64,000 nucleotides of DNA from Brachypterus glaber (taxonomy: Eukaryota; Arthropoda; Insecta; Coleoptera; Kateretidae): NCBI GenBank assembly GCA_958510825.1, contig OY294046.1:52415664-52479663 (forward strand). Direction: 5' to 3'. This document shows positions 35,216 through 46,632 of the stretch, piece by piece. Position 1 is the first letter of the stretch. Every line of letters begins with the position of its first letter. The notes under the pieces were generated by a model that saw only the letters and a program-made list of their open reading frames with translations, had not been told where the DNA came from and did no database searches. The translations under genes were made by a program, and so were the position numbers.

Positions 35216-36479
35216 AAAGTAAAAGCCACGCGGGGGTTATTATTGAGTTTATCTATTTAAAATAAAGCTGGTAATTGTCTTATTATCTGTATGTATTCGA
35301 TAAACAGTATTTATATCCAACGGAAAATGATCATTAGGGTCAAAAATTACCATTTTTTTTTTAATCGTACCTAAAAACGTAAAAAAAACAAGCATAACTT
35401 TTAATCCTTTTTTTTTCAAATGAAGTGTGGCGGAGCCTAATTTAATTTTTTATAGCTGATATTTGGCGCAGAATCTTATTGTATGAACTTTTCGAATCTA
35501 CCTTTTAACCAAAATAAAAACATTAAAATTTTTACTGTAATGTTTTAGTTGTTTATTTTCTAAAATAAAGTTTGTTTGTTTAAAGGTAATTTTATTACTC
35601 TTTATTCGCGTTAATTTTTGTCATCATATATTTTAAAAAGAGATAAGGCATGTTATTTTTTGGAAAAATAAAACAAAAGGTACGATTATATTAAAATTAT
35701 AATAAATTTTGACTTGTCATGACACAATGCAAAATGATTAAAGAGTTCTAAGGATCGTGAAGAATTATGATAATTTTGAATATTGAAAAAGATAGTAGTC
35801 AACAAAATAAAATACTTGTATAAAATTTCTTTATATACCTATTTTAAAAAATTAAAAATTAACTTTGTTGGTTAAAAATCAAAGCCGTAGCGAAGGGGAG
35901 ATAAAGTACAAATTTTCCAATATAATTAAAGAATACTTTTACATCGGCACTTAGTGCTAGTAAGAGTGCCGATGTATTGAAATCTTCGCAGATAATTCAA
36001 AATCTTTGACTATGTTTTTTTACATTTCTCGACGTTTTTAGACCTTTCTGAGTCGAAATCATTAAAAAAAATTGCGTCCGTCTGTCTGTAAACTCGATAA
36101 CTCCATTTCTAAACGAGATACCGACAAGCGGTTTTTTTGCAAAGGTATTGTTTCTTATCGTATTTAGAAGAGCTGATTAGATTTTGGAGGTAAACGATTG
36201 GGGGTAAGGAGGTAAGAATTGGGTATAACTATTATATTTTAATGAGCGCCGCGAGGATTTTTTTCGTTTTACTCCTAAAATAATTAGAGGATGTCCCCAA
36301 ATCAATTTCTAAAAAAAAACTAGGAGTGATTAAAAGTAGGTCCAAGCACAACTATTATGAAAGCTTAAAAACTGTTTAGGAAAAACTGTGGATAGCGCCG
36401 TTTCTACCATTTGGTCTCATCAGCACAGTTTATGTTTATGTTTGTTTTTTAACCTCGTACTATTCTACTTAATTAAGCA
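35216..36479. other. AT-rich intergenic stretch
   Basis: No gene was found. Near 36065-36110 lies GCGTCCGTCTGTCTGTAAAC followed by CGATAACTCC, related to motifs at 28600 and 52210. The remainder is unremarkable AT-rich DNA. Confidence 0.5.
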
Positions 36480-36920
36480 TCCCCTAAGTCCAGGTTGCTC
36501 CTACAGTGTTTCACTGTATGACATTTTTTATGTATTTTTACTCAAAGAATCCATATTTTTTACAAAAAAAAAAACAAAAAATATACACATAAAAAAGCTC
36601 GTAAACACGTTTGGGGCAAAAATGTGTTAAGCCCCAGAGTTTGTCCGTCTAGAAACGCCTCTGGATAGAGTCAAAAAAATAAACATGAACTAATTCCCCT
36701 TATTAAAACTAGTACCTATACATGCAAAACCTAGTCGCTCTAACTAAAAGGGTACAAGAGTTAATAATTAAAAACCCGATTTTTAGTACAATTTTAAAGG
36801 GTCGGAACTCTCTTAGGGTTCGTTTCCGGACCTATGTTCCTATGCTGGGTTTTCATGTTTTGTGATGTAGAATCATCCCCTTTATTTTTCGCCAAAAGAC
36901 TGCAAACACCGTGTATATTA
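36480..36920. mobile_element. Half of a CAGGGT-family foldback element
   Basis: The complementary strand matches the 6853-7300 half of the element at 6853-7601 module by module: GGAGCAACC, AAAAATACATAAAAAATGTC, GGCAAAAATGTG, GTCTAGAAACGCCTCTGG, AACTCTCTTAGGGTTC. The far end is CACCGTGTA, a decayed CAGGGTG-type terminus. The other arm is absent. It is non-coding; the frame at 36388 runs through it. Confidence 0.6.
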
Positions 36921-36925
36921 GCAGG

Positions 36926-37282
36926 CTATCTATGGTCTATTTCTTCAAGCAAGATAGTAAATTAAAAATCGCACAGTGAATATTCTCAAAACAGATTCGA
37001 ATATTGGATGTGCGAATGTGCGTAGTTTATTTTATAAAACTATATTCTATACACAAACATATACTGCCCTACTACGCTAGAAAGCAGTTACTCCATTTGT
37101 CGCATAGCAGCGTTTTCCAAATATTACATCAGAGTTGACGTGAAAACGTTGCTATGCGACAAATGGAGTTACTGCTTTCTAGCGTAGTAGGGCAGTATAC
37201 TATTCAAACCTGTTGTAAAAATATTTACTGTGCGATTTTTAATTTAAAAACCTATCTTGCTTGAAAAAACAGACCATAGCAA
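36926..37282. repeat. Nested palindrome with near-perfect 55-bp inner arms
   Basis: Inner arms: TACTGCCCTACTACGCTAGA through GCATAGCAGCGTTTT (37070-37124) and their near-exact complement (about 37145-37198), around a 20-bp loop. Outer arms: CTATGGTCTATTTCTTCAAG through AAAATCGCACAGTGAA (36938-37000) pair with 37225-37280. RNA across the inner part would form a long stable hairpin. Confidence 0.85.
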
Positions 37283-37934
37283 ATTAACAAAAGCCTAGAT
37301 TTATTAAATTAAAACAAAGAGGACATTTACTCATCAGTTTACTATCTTCTTACCGATCTTTCAATATTGAAATGACACATTATGGTGCGATGTGTATGAA
37401 AAAATTAAAATAATAAAGTTATAAAATGGTGCACAGTCATTTAAGTTTCTGGTATTTATAGGTACCTACATTAAAACGATTGTCGGGTTTATACTAGGAA
37501 GGTCAGTGTCATCTTTGTTTGGCGTTATTAAAATTCATGTCACGCCAATTTCGTTTATACAAGGCGCGTTTGTGTAAAATCAAAAATAAAACTGGATGAA
37601 GAGTTGAACGTATGCAGTATGGCGACATGTCGGACTGGACAGGTGAAATAGTGAGAAAAATCTCACGGGGCTTTTGCAGGGTTGATGAGAAATTTTTTTT
37701 GGGGGTGAACACCCTTTTTTTAGTCGTCGAAATTTCTGGCAGGGGTAAAAAAAATATTTGGGGGTGATGAGCTTTTTTTAGTCATTAAAATTATTGCGAG
37801 GAAAAAAATATTTTTTGGGGGCCCCTAGGTTACAGATCTCACTAGCCTCGGGCTGGCCAGTCCGACACCGTTGCAAACCATTTGGTGAAAGATTTTTTTA
37901 ATAGGGCATTTTGTTCAAAAATTATAAGGTTTAC
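37283..37934. other. Intergenic stretch
   Basis: No gene is supported. Two adjacent related units (GGGGGTGAACACCCTTTTTT and GGGGGTGATGAGCTTTTTTT, near 37700 and 37760) form a short tandem duplication. Confidence 0.5.
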
Positions 37935-38490
37935 ACATTAGACGGAGAGACAAGCGATTTTATCGACGTTTCGTGATCCGTAGACTTTTTGACATTTTCT
38001 TAATAAAATAGGATTCTTTTCTTAAAAATACATAAAAAAGGTACTCTTTATGTAACACCGTTTCCGAGAAAATTGCAATTTAAGAGGAAATTTCACGTTC
38101 CGAGTATCAAAAATAGGAACTAAAAAATGCACCAATAAAAAATTCAATACTGCAAGGTGATTCTATATTAAAAACTATAAAAAAAATTCCCATATATATA
38201 CAAATATCCACAAATCGATTTTAAGGGGCCGGTTGGCCCTACGGTGTTACATAAAGAGTACCTTTTTTTAGGTATTTTTAACAAAAGAATCCTATTTTAT
38301 TGTGAGAATGTCAATAAGTTTACGGATAAAAAAGTTTGGGTCAAAAAAGTGACATCGCCCCCCCATTTTGCACGTCCCTGGATAAAATTTGCCATATAAA
38401 AATTAGATAAAAGGATAGCCTTTATCAAGGTTAAGACAAAAAATCTTTACTGTAGTTAATAGGGTTCCAGAGATATTTAATAAAAACTAG
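37935..38490. mobile_element. CAGGGT-family foldback element, degraded ends
   Basis: The arms pair with each other: AAAAATACATAAAAAAGGTA then CTCTTTATGTAACACCG near 38027 against CGGTGTTACATAAAGAGTAC near 38240. GTAGACTTTTTGACATTTTC is also mirrored near 38310. The centre carries the same modules as 52816-53964. There is no transposase. Confidence 0.65.
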
Positions 38491-38965
38491 TTTTCAGGGG
38501 TACCTTTTATCGTCTGGCGTGACGTTTGGCCTTTCAGATTGGTCTGGCAGCTTACAGAAGGTCTTAAAAAAGTCCAAACCCAAATAATATATATAAATAT
38601 CCGGAGCAGTAAAATAACGTAGGTTGTCTACTTTTTTCTCGATCTTTAGAGCATCTGGGGAAAGTAAGGGCACACGGAGAGTGTCGGGATGTATTGAATG
38701 TTGGTTTTTAATAACATTATGTAAAACATATATGAATACCAGCCACAGTAAAATGAAGTAGTTTGATTCCATTTTTATGTACCTTTAGGGCCTGTTATCT
38801 GTAAAAGGGCCCCGCTTTCAAGCTAGCGAGTACGCACACGTTTTTTAACTACATATACATTTACTGAAAAAATCTTAGCCACAGTAAAATGACGTAGGTC
38901 TGGGGGCTCTGGGATGTTATTCTAAAAGATTTCACTGTCAATTTCATAAACGGGTTGTCGAATCC
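38491..38965. repeat. About 138-bp tandem repeat with CCACAGTAAAATGACGTAG
   Basis: Variants of GCCACAGTAAAATGACGTAG occur at about 38605, 38744 and 38880, spaced 136-142 bp. The 92-codon minus-strand frame at 38772-38494 (hydrophobic start MESNYFILLWLVFIYVL) lies across the repeat and the end of the neighbouring foldback. It looks like a chance frame, although a secretory leader cannot be wholly excluded. Confidence 0.55.
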
Positions 38966-39296
38966 AAGTTAAAATTGTTTTGTGAATGTTGAGCATAAAA
39001 CACAATACTTCTGCACCTTTTGCTTTAACGCTAAACTCCTTTTTTCAAATGGTTTTAAAGGGAATCATGTTTTTTAATGGAAATATTACATGGATTTGAA
39101 TAAAAATATCATTATGATTGAATAAAATATACGAATCCAATTGTATATAGGGTTTCATTATAAATACGCCAGCTTATAGGACAATATCTTAAGGCTGATA
39201 CAGGGTGATCATTTGAAAATGAGCCACTAACGTGACTGCGCCTCGTAAAATATCGCGCACTGAAAGGTGCGTATACTATTTAAAGAGGAAAATTTA
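38966..39296. other. AT-rich sequence before Harbinger-like copy B
   Basis: It contains an orphan CAGGGTGATCATTTGAAAAT end (39201) typical of the TA-inserted family, followed by a CpG-containing stretch (GCGCCTCGTAAAATATCGCG). No gene was found. Confidence 0.5.
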
Positions 39297-40458
39297 CACT
39301 AGGCAACACGGTTTCTTGCCCCGATTGGAGTCATATGTTTTTTAACTAATTTTGGGTCGCTGAAACCGAATCTGGCCTCAGAATATTTCTATTACCTATG
39401 TTTTCTGAGAAAAATAAGATAAAAATGTTAAAAAAGCATTATTTTATCCCTCTTTTGTTCTAAAATCATGGGAGACAAAAATATATCAAGGACAAATTTG
39501 GATTCAGCGACTCAATATTAGTTAAAAAATACCCAACTTAAAACATAGAAACTTTAAATTCATAGGTAGAATAAATAGGGATATTATGAAAAAAAAATAT
39601 AAAAAAAAATGGATAATGTAACAAAACTAAGTAGGGGTGGAGGGTAAGAAGAAGGGTGCATAAGGGGACAAGCTTATCGCCACGTACTCATGCTAAAAAT
39701 TGTCAAAAATCATTACTAGGGGGTCAAAAATTAACTAAAAAAATGTTACGTATTATGGTTCTTATGTAATAAAGTAACATTTTTATGATATAGAACCATT
39801 AAAAAAACAAAAAAAAATAACACAATATTTTGTTTTATAAATTATTTTTAAATTGGCATAATTGCATGTACTAAAATTTAAAAAATAAGACGTGCTGAAT
39901 TTTTTTTAAGGTCAAATTTGGATTCTGCGCCTTTAAATTGATAAGAAAAATATATTTTTTGGGCTCGGGAAAAAAGTTTACACTGTGTACTTTAATTTTA
40001 TATCTTTTTCATTTATTTACTCTTTAGGAACAAACTAAGCAAAATAAAAAAATATTTGTATAAATATTTTTGTAGAGAATTTTATAATTTACAAATTAAG
40101 TTCTATAAAGTTTTTAAAAAAATTTGATAGTTTTGCCACAAATGAGCAATTAAGTAAACTCTGCACTTTCATTTTAACCTTTTTATTTTTTGTCGCGTAC
40201 TTACTCTAACAGTAGGTTCTTGACATATAGATTTTTGAATTCCTCGTATTTTTTTTAATATATACTAAAATTTTCAAAATTCTACTCTTTTTTTTTAAAT
40301 TTTGAAAAAAAACGTCATTATTACCTGAACTTATATCTCAAAAATTTTAGGTCCTGGAATTTTTCTAAGGTCAGATTCGGATTCTACGCCCTCGAATTAG
40401 TAAGAAAAATTTACTTTTCGATCGGGGCAAAAAAAAAGTTGCGATTTGTTGCCTAGTG
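39297..40458 (+). mobile_element. Non-autonomous PIF/Harbinger-like element, copy B
   Basis: It is nearly identical along its whole length to 4138-5302, with the same CACTAGGCAACA inverted ends and TTA on both sides; differences are scattered single bases and homopolymer lengths. The four internal motif copies are all kept. Because flanks differ and TTA duplications are present, this is an independent insertion rather than a segmental duplication. Confidence 0.8.
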
Positions 40459-42333
40459 TTATCTTAAAATTAGTTTGTCAATTTGAGGTTATGTGTTTGA
40501 CTTTTACTAATTTTTTGACAGGAGGTATGTAAAATCAGCTGATGGTCACTTCCGATCCGTTTTCATAGGCAACGCGTTGTAACGCAAAATATCAACTAAA
40601 ATGCAAAATTAAGGCAATTTTTATGTCTTATTAGCCTATTTTTATTCAATATTAATAAAATTTAACGAAATTAGTTCTTTTTTATTTCAAAAATTAGAAA
40701 TGTCAAACATGAATTTATTGTGTCAAAATAAATTAACATTAAATCAATTATTAATAATTATTTTTTAAAATTACTTTTGAAGATTTAAATTATTAAAAAA
40801 TTGTTTCAAAAAATAGTCCAGCAAATACACCTCTAGATTTAGTATATTATGAATATATTTTATTAAATTCAAATATATTAAATTCTTCACAAGATAAATC
40901 AACTAGATTTTGATTTAGGTACTCGTAATCGAAGTACCCACAAAATTTCTCTAATTTCTAAAAATGTTTTTTTTTTTATTTTTTAATTATTATTAAAGTT
41001 ATTCACTTATTTAGTTCTATTATTATTATTCACTTTTTTTGAAACAACAAAATTTTTGAAAATTTATAGTCCAAATTGAACAATTAAATAATACCATGGC
41101 CTATAAAACTGAAAAATAAATGATGAAGAATGCATGTTAATTACTTCCAACAAAATTAATGGCTGCGACTTAAGGATATGAAAATTCTGGCACAAAACAA
41201 GTCAGTTTTATGTTTTTTCATCTTAAAATTAATGGAGAGCCCCAGCCACAAGCAATAGCTTATTTGGGGCTCTCCATGGATGTGTATTATTGCTGCAGTG
41301 AATAAATAAATAAAAATAAATAAATAAGTTTTTCGAAATAATTGCAAAAAATCTTACGATAAACTTGCATGTAATGTAAACTAGTCAAAAAGTTAGTAAT
41401 AAATCTATTTAATAACAAAATAAAAAAGTCTTAAAAAACCTAATATTTAATATCAAAAAAAGTAGTTTTATAATACATATTTTTGGTAATAGTTATTAAT
41501 TTCCATATTATTTAACATTTGTAGATAAATTTTAATATCTGATAAATACTTTCTTAGTATCAAAATTTTGGTACAAATATTTCTTAAATATATCGAAATA
41601 TTATGCGGTCAATAGATAATTTGTATTTATATAATCGTTTATTTATTACATAATATAAATAAAAACTGTTATTAGTGACCCGAATAAGATCGTCAAAAGA
41701 ATAAATAAATGTTCATTAATTTGGTTTTGAAAATCAAATAATTTTTTAACAATAAAACTGACTTTTTAACCGACTTCCAAAAAAGGAGGAGGTTATCAAT
41801 TCGACGTGTGACTTTTTTTTATGTTTGTTCCCGCATAACTTTGGAACGGATGAACGGAATTTAATTAAACCTTTTGCCACTTAAAGAGAACATTCATGAA
41901 GTGGTCCGGTTTTAATTTAACGCTCGAATAATGCCGGGTAAGCCGGATAATCAAGATAAATTTAATCATTTTAACGCAATTTCACTTAAAACGAGCTTAA
42001 TTTAAATCTAATACCAACCAAATTTTTAGAAAATGATCGGACAACTCGGATAAGTTGGATAACTTGATTAAGGGGTCACTTAAATATTAAGGCAGGCTAA
42101 AAATCTTTTAAATGCCGCTAAACTTGATTCTGTGGACCTGTAATATTAAAATACCAAGATAAAAATATTAAAATTTGTGATTATACCATAAGGGGTTATT
42201 TGATTATTACTTAACGCTTAAAGTTTAACAAAGATTTTATTTAGTATTTCGTTTAAAATAAGGTTGGTTGGACTCTTGGGTACTGAAATAAAAATATTTT
42301 TTTTATTTTTTAGAAATTTATATTTAAGATAAT
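40459..42333. other. AT-rich intergenic stretch with small hairpins
   Basis: A hairpin GGAGAGCCCCAG and TTGGGGCTCTCC lies at 41232-41275. From about 41767, CCGACTTCCAAAAAAGGAGG then AGGTTATCAATTCGACGTGT and GTTCCCGCATAACTTTGGAA mark a dispersed insect repeat that fades after about 250 bp. No gene is supported. Confidence 0.5.
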
Positions 42334-42374
42334 GACGTCACAACGCACTAACAGTACGTTGTGACGTCAGAAGC
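42334..42374. repeat. 13-bp palindrome containing two TGACGTCA-type boxes
   Basis: AATGACGTCACAACG and CGTTGTGACGTCAG form inverted arms around a 12-bp loop. Each arm holds a TGACGTCA CRE/ATF-type box. It could be a MITE core rather than a regulatory site. Confidence 0.6.
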
Positions 42375-42431
42375 TTGCCTAGATGGAAGGACAACTATAA
42401 TTTAGCTTAGATGACGTTACAAATCTACAAG

Positions 42432-42670
42432 TTCTATGCCTAAAAAGTAAAAAATAAAAACTATTCGCAAAAAAAATGAACCTACTTCTAGTTTCTAAAA
42501 AGTAAAAAATTAAAAATACTTATGTCGGTACCAATTTCACAGCAAACAATAAAAAATAATTGTTAGTAATTAATTTAGGGAATTGTGAAATTAACACCGA
42601 CTTAAGTATTTTTTATTTTTTACTTTTTAGAGACATAGAAGTCGTTTTTTTTGCGAAAAGTTTTTATTAG
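42432..42670. repeat. Inverted repeat with AAAAAGTAAAAAATAAAAA arms
   Basis: The region 42475-42545 (TTCTAAAAAGTAAAAAATTA then ACTTATGTCGGT and AATTTCACA) is mirrored by 42585-42660 (TGTGAAATTAACACCGACTT through TTTTTACTTTTTAGAGA). The length is about 190-240 bp. It is non-coding. Confidence 0.65.
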
Positions 42671-43139
42671 ATATTTTAAAGCTTCTTTTATTTTTAAAAT
42701 AAAAGAATACAGAAAAAGAATAAGTTTAAGCTAAATCACGAATTTATATTTAAAACTTTAAAGGTCGCACACTATTAAATATGACCTTAAGCCATTTTTT
42801 GGGGCTCTATCGCTGATTTTTTGAATTTATGTAACTCGTCTCACAAAGCAAAGAGTTTAAACTGTGAGGCGACCAATCCAATCCATCTCTTTAAAGTACC
42901 CGCGCAAATGCTTTTAACCTTTAAAAAGGTTTAAAAATAAAATAAAACAAGTTTAATAACCACTGGTCGGATCAAAGTATTCATTAAAAAAAAACGGATT
43001 TTTAAAGTAAATAAACATTTAAAACTATATTTCAGTAATGGGACTATCATGTCAGCGGTTATTGCAAGGTGAGTCAATGGAGCTCTCTACAACTAGAATT
43101 ATGAAACAAAAGACGTCTACCCTATCTCTATCTCATTTG

Positions 43140-43228
43140 TGCTACACTTTCCAGCCAACCAAATAAATACTGTATTTGTTTTTCATACAACAAATACAGT
43201 ATTTATTTGGTTGGCCGGAAAGTGTAGC
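43140..43228. repeat. Near-perfect 39-bp-arm hairpin 1
   Basis: CTACACTTTCCAGCCAACCA then AATAAATACTGTATTTGTT on the left pairs with one mismatch to the complement ending GGAAAGTGTAG, around a loop of about 8 bases. It is a short MITE or miRNA-precursor-like hairpin, related to the next one. Confidence 0.8.
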
Positions 43229-43321
43229 AGTGAGAGGCACGTACGAACATAGCTAATGTGAATCTGTAGAATAAGATAATTCTACTAAAATTTAGATGGC
43301 GCCAGTAATTTCTTTAATAAT

Positions 43322-43412
43322 GCACTTTTCGCCCGACCAAGTAAATATTGTATTTGTTCAACAAAGAACAAATACAGCATTTGTTTGGTTGGGTGGAAGT
43401 GGGAGTGTATGT
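43322..43412. repeat. Related hairpin 2
   Basis: CACTTTTCGCCCGACCAAGT then AAATATTGTATTTGTTC pairs imperfectly with GAACAAATACAGCATTTGTT then TGGTTGGGTGGAAGTG. The same order of modules as at 43140-43228 shows common origin. Confidence 0.7.
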
Positions 43413-43721
43413 ATGTCTTCTATCCTTTTTGGGTAGAACTTTTGTCCCTGTCTAATCTAATGGGAGAATTCTCCATTAGAACATGTTAAAAACATTTAAA
43501 AGAAATTATTTATATATTTTTTTCGTTTTCAAAAAATATTCATTTTTTGACATTACTTAATCAAAAAGCCGACAGTACTGGAAAGTACTATATCAAGCAC
43601 ACTTAGTAGTGATAGATGAAATCAATAGAATTAGTTTGTATTGATTCTATTGATTTACCGTAACTATACGATACTTATCTAAGGGGGACACCTAGATACA
43701 AGACTACTATTCTTAATTTTA

Positions 43722-43928
43722 TAGAGTGATTCCATAAAAAAAAGATTTTTTGAATTGTCACACATATAAATGTCAAAAATATTATTAATAAAATACGATT
43801 TTAACTACTACTACTCGTAGGTAAGTTTTTTTTCTGTCTTCAGTCGTGTTTATGGACCTCAGCTCCGCTTCGGTCCACAAAATACGACCTCACACAGAAA
43901 AATTCACGCTACTAGAAGCGCAACTAAC
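43722..43928 (-). repeat. Repeat with CTGTGTGAGGTCGTATTTTG core, copy 2
   Basis: This is the inverse-orientation copy of 23360-23592, including TAGAGTGATTCCATAAAAAA, the ATATAAATGTCAAAAATATT stretch and the GGACCTCAGCTCCGCTTCGG core. Confidence 0.7.
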
Positions 43929-44461
43929 TATTTTTCGAAATAATAGGTAAATATTTTGGAAAAAACACTTTTCTAAAAAAAAAATAATTTTCAAGTGGAC
44001 ACGAAAATACAGTTAGTAAAATGCCGTTTAATGTGTCTATTTAATTTAAAAATTAGTTTATTAAATTCTTATTTTTGCGAGCCCCTGATAAATAAAAACC
44101 TCTGTTGATAACAAAAATCAAATGTATGTAATATTGTTAATAAATATTTAAAAAATTATAGTTATCGTATATTATTACTGAATTCAAAGCATTTTCGATT
44201 AGTAATTAAGAATTATTATGCATATAATTATAATTACTAATTATGATTGTTAGGATACCAATTTAAATATAAATAAATGTAAATGACGTCATGATCTGGC
44301 AGGCTGGAGTAGCTCCGGCTTGCGATTCTGAAAGGAGGGGTCATCTTCTCTTCCAAATCATCCATTTTTTTACCCGACTGACCAAGAAAGGAGGGTAAGG
44401 TGTGCAAGCATATTTTATTCATAACTGTTCACAATTTTGTTTCAGAAAGTTAATACTCACC
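43929..44461. other. AT-rich intergenic stretch
   Basis: Nothing recognisable was found. The 61-codon minus-strand frame at 44422-44237 has no family features. Confidence 0.5.
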
Positions 44462-45049
44462 CAGACAGCACAAATATGACTTAAAGAGATCTTAAAGATG
44501 TCGAAGCTCGTCATTCAAGACATCTTAAGAACGTCCGTTTTCGCCGTATATGCATCTTAAAGACGTCTTAACGACGTCGTATGTTACAAAAGTCAACGTC
44601 TTTAAGACATCTTTTTTAAGACGCCTTAGTAACGCCTTGCACAGGCGACTTTTCAACAAAATAGCCCCTCCCATTTACGTGGCTAGGTACGGTCGTATTC
44701 ATATAAAAAGCGTGATAAGAATTAGAATGAGAGGTAATTTGTTTGTCAAAAAAAGATCTTACAAAAAATGTGATTTATTATTTTTTTTGAAAATTTTTAT
44801 TTCAGTTTTTTTTTGAAAATTTCTTTTTTGTTTTTTTTTTGTTTTTCGTAAAAAGAAAATTAAAAAAAAAATAAAATAAAAATTTTTAATGTTTTTTTTG
44901 ATTTTCAAAAAAAGATAGACATCATAATCAGATATCTTTTAAACATCCCTAAAAAGAAATCCATAAGATATCATTTTCATGTCTTTAGGCGTCCAGACAT
45001 AATTAAGATCTAAAAAATACGTCTTTAAGATATCATGTGCTGTCTGGGC
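44462..45049. mobile_element. MITE with CCCAGACAGCACA inverted ends
   Basis: The ends CCCAGACAGCACA and GTGCTGTCTGGG are inverted copies. Just inside both ends are many copies of a short module, AAGACGTCTTA or AAGATATC, which is itself palindromic. The interior (about 44750-44920) is poly-A and poly-T rich. The frame at 44550 is read through the repeat modules. The superfamily is not determinable from the flanks. Confidence 0.7.
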
Positions 45050-46055
45050 ACTTAAATCTCTTTTAACATCATTTGGTTATACTTTATTGATATAGTCTGG
45101 CGCCCTTGATGGATTTTTTGAATAAAAATTGTTTTTTTATATCGACCCACGCCTTGTTTGCTCCAGACGTGAACAATAAATCTCAAAGCTACCGTCTGCC
45201 TTAAACGAGCAACGTGTTATATGCATGTATGTATGTATGTTTGTAGCACTCTAGAGCCTAAACGCCTTGACCGAATTTGACAATTGAGGTGTCAAACGAT
45301 TCGTCTTCATGTCGCGGGGGACATAGGCTATATAAAAATCCATGTTTCGTCTATTTGGCCTGTCATCATCAGGGATTTATAAAGAGCAAAAATGAAAACC
45401 TCATCCGATTTTTATAACGGTATCAAACGATGCACCTTGGTACCACGAATAAAAGTAGTTATTATAGTTATAGATCTGCCCACGTTTCGACTATATTCGA
45501 TTTATTCGTTTTATCATCAGCATAAAAAAAGGAATTTGCTCTACAGCCTAAACGCCTAATTCAAATTTGACACTTGAAGTGTCAAACTATTTGTCTTGAT
45601 TCCGCGGGTGACATGGGTTATATTAAAATCCATGTTACGCCCATTTGGGCTGCTATTATCACGGATTTATAAAGAGAAAAAATAAAAAACTCGTTTATAT
45701 TATATATAAAGACAAAATTTCCCAACGTTTCACCATTTATTGGATTGGCATCTTCAGGGGATAAATATAACAACAAAAATTGGGAAATTTTGTCTTTATA
45801 TATAATTTAAACGCAGTTCTATTAAACGAGAATTATTTTAATTATTACATAATTAGAACGAGAGAAAATACATAAAAAAACTCGTTTTATTTTTATAAAA
45901 AAGTTATCAAGATATGCGTCTTGGTCCCATGAATAATAGTTATTATAGTTATAGCTGTATTTGTACTATTTCGACTAAATTCTCTGTATTCATCAGCGTA
46001 AAATAAAACCATCGTTTATAAACAGTTTATTTAAGAAAAAAAAACATTTAAAAAG
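45050..46055. repeat. Diverged direct repeat of about 295 bp with hairpin
   Basis: A unit starting CTAGAGCCTAAACGCC (45252) recurs as CTACAGCCTAAACGCC (45541) in the same orientation, including GTGTCAAACGATTCGTCTT-like and ATAAAAATCCATG modules. A further half unit lies near 45890-46010 (TTATCAAGATATGCGTCTTG). Each half contains a TCATCATCAG or TCATCAGC tail after a TTTCGACTA-like box. A hairpin (AAAGACAAAATTTCCCAA and TTGGGAAATTTTGTCTTT) is at 45690-45812, and a (GTAT)n tract at 45222-45242. Confidence 0.6.
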
Positions 46056-46061
46056 TTTAAA

Positions 46062-46356
46062 AATAAATAATTTTATTAAAAAAAAACACCCGACTAATTA
46101 TCTAAAAAGTAAAAAACAAGAATAGCGTAAAATAAAATTAAAAAGTAACCGTCGCAGTCGGAGGCCAAACATAAATATCATAATAATGATACAAATCTTC
46201 AAACTCGATTCAAATATACAAATATTTTAAAAATATGAAGACAGAAGAGGCCTTCGACGGCGACGGTTACTATATAATTTTATTTTACATTATTCTTGTT
46301 TTTACTTTTTAACTAATCAGTCGAGTTTTTTTTTTAATAAAATTATTTATTTAAAT
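46062..46356. repeat. Foldback element with about 106-bp arms
   Basis: AAATAAATAATTTTATTAAA through AAGTAACCGTCGCAGTCGGA and GGCC is mirrored by GGCCTTCGACGGCGACGGTT through TTAATAAAATTATTTATTTA, around a loop of about 90 bp. It is non-coding and MITE-like. Confidence 0.75.
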
Positions 46357-46494
46357 GCGCACTATGGGATGTACTAACCGTGACAGAAAAAAGTAGTACA
46401 AGAAGTTAGCAACTTTAATTGGTATTTAATATTATATTATGTCATACTTGATAGTAATTTTGACGCAAAGAAAAAGCAAGGCTGCCTTGTCTTA

Positions 46495-46632
46495 GGCCCA
46501 GTTTATCAATGTACAGTTAAAACTTTATCTAAAAGATAAAGTCTCAGTTAAGAGCAAATTCTTGATTTTGGTTGGAGTTGCTATGGTTATTATGTGTCAG
46601 CTAAATTTAGCTACAACTTGATAAACCCAGCC
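46495..46632. mobile_element. 138-bp MITE with TTATCAA ends and TTA duplication
   Basis: The ends GGCCCAGTTTATCAA and TTGATAAACCCAGCC are inverted copies with TTA on each side. The size and the 3-bp duplication fit a Harbinger-type MITE. The inner sequence includes AAAGATAAAGTCTCAG and GGTTGGAGTTGCTATGG. Confidence 0.7.

Noticed and set aside
38494..38772. 92-codon minus-strand frame with a hydrophobic start
   Set aside because: It overlaps a 138-bp tandem repeat and the end of a foldback element. The rest shows no known family, and no splice sites extend it convincingly.
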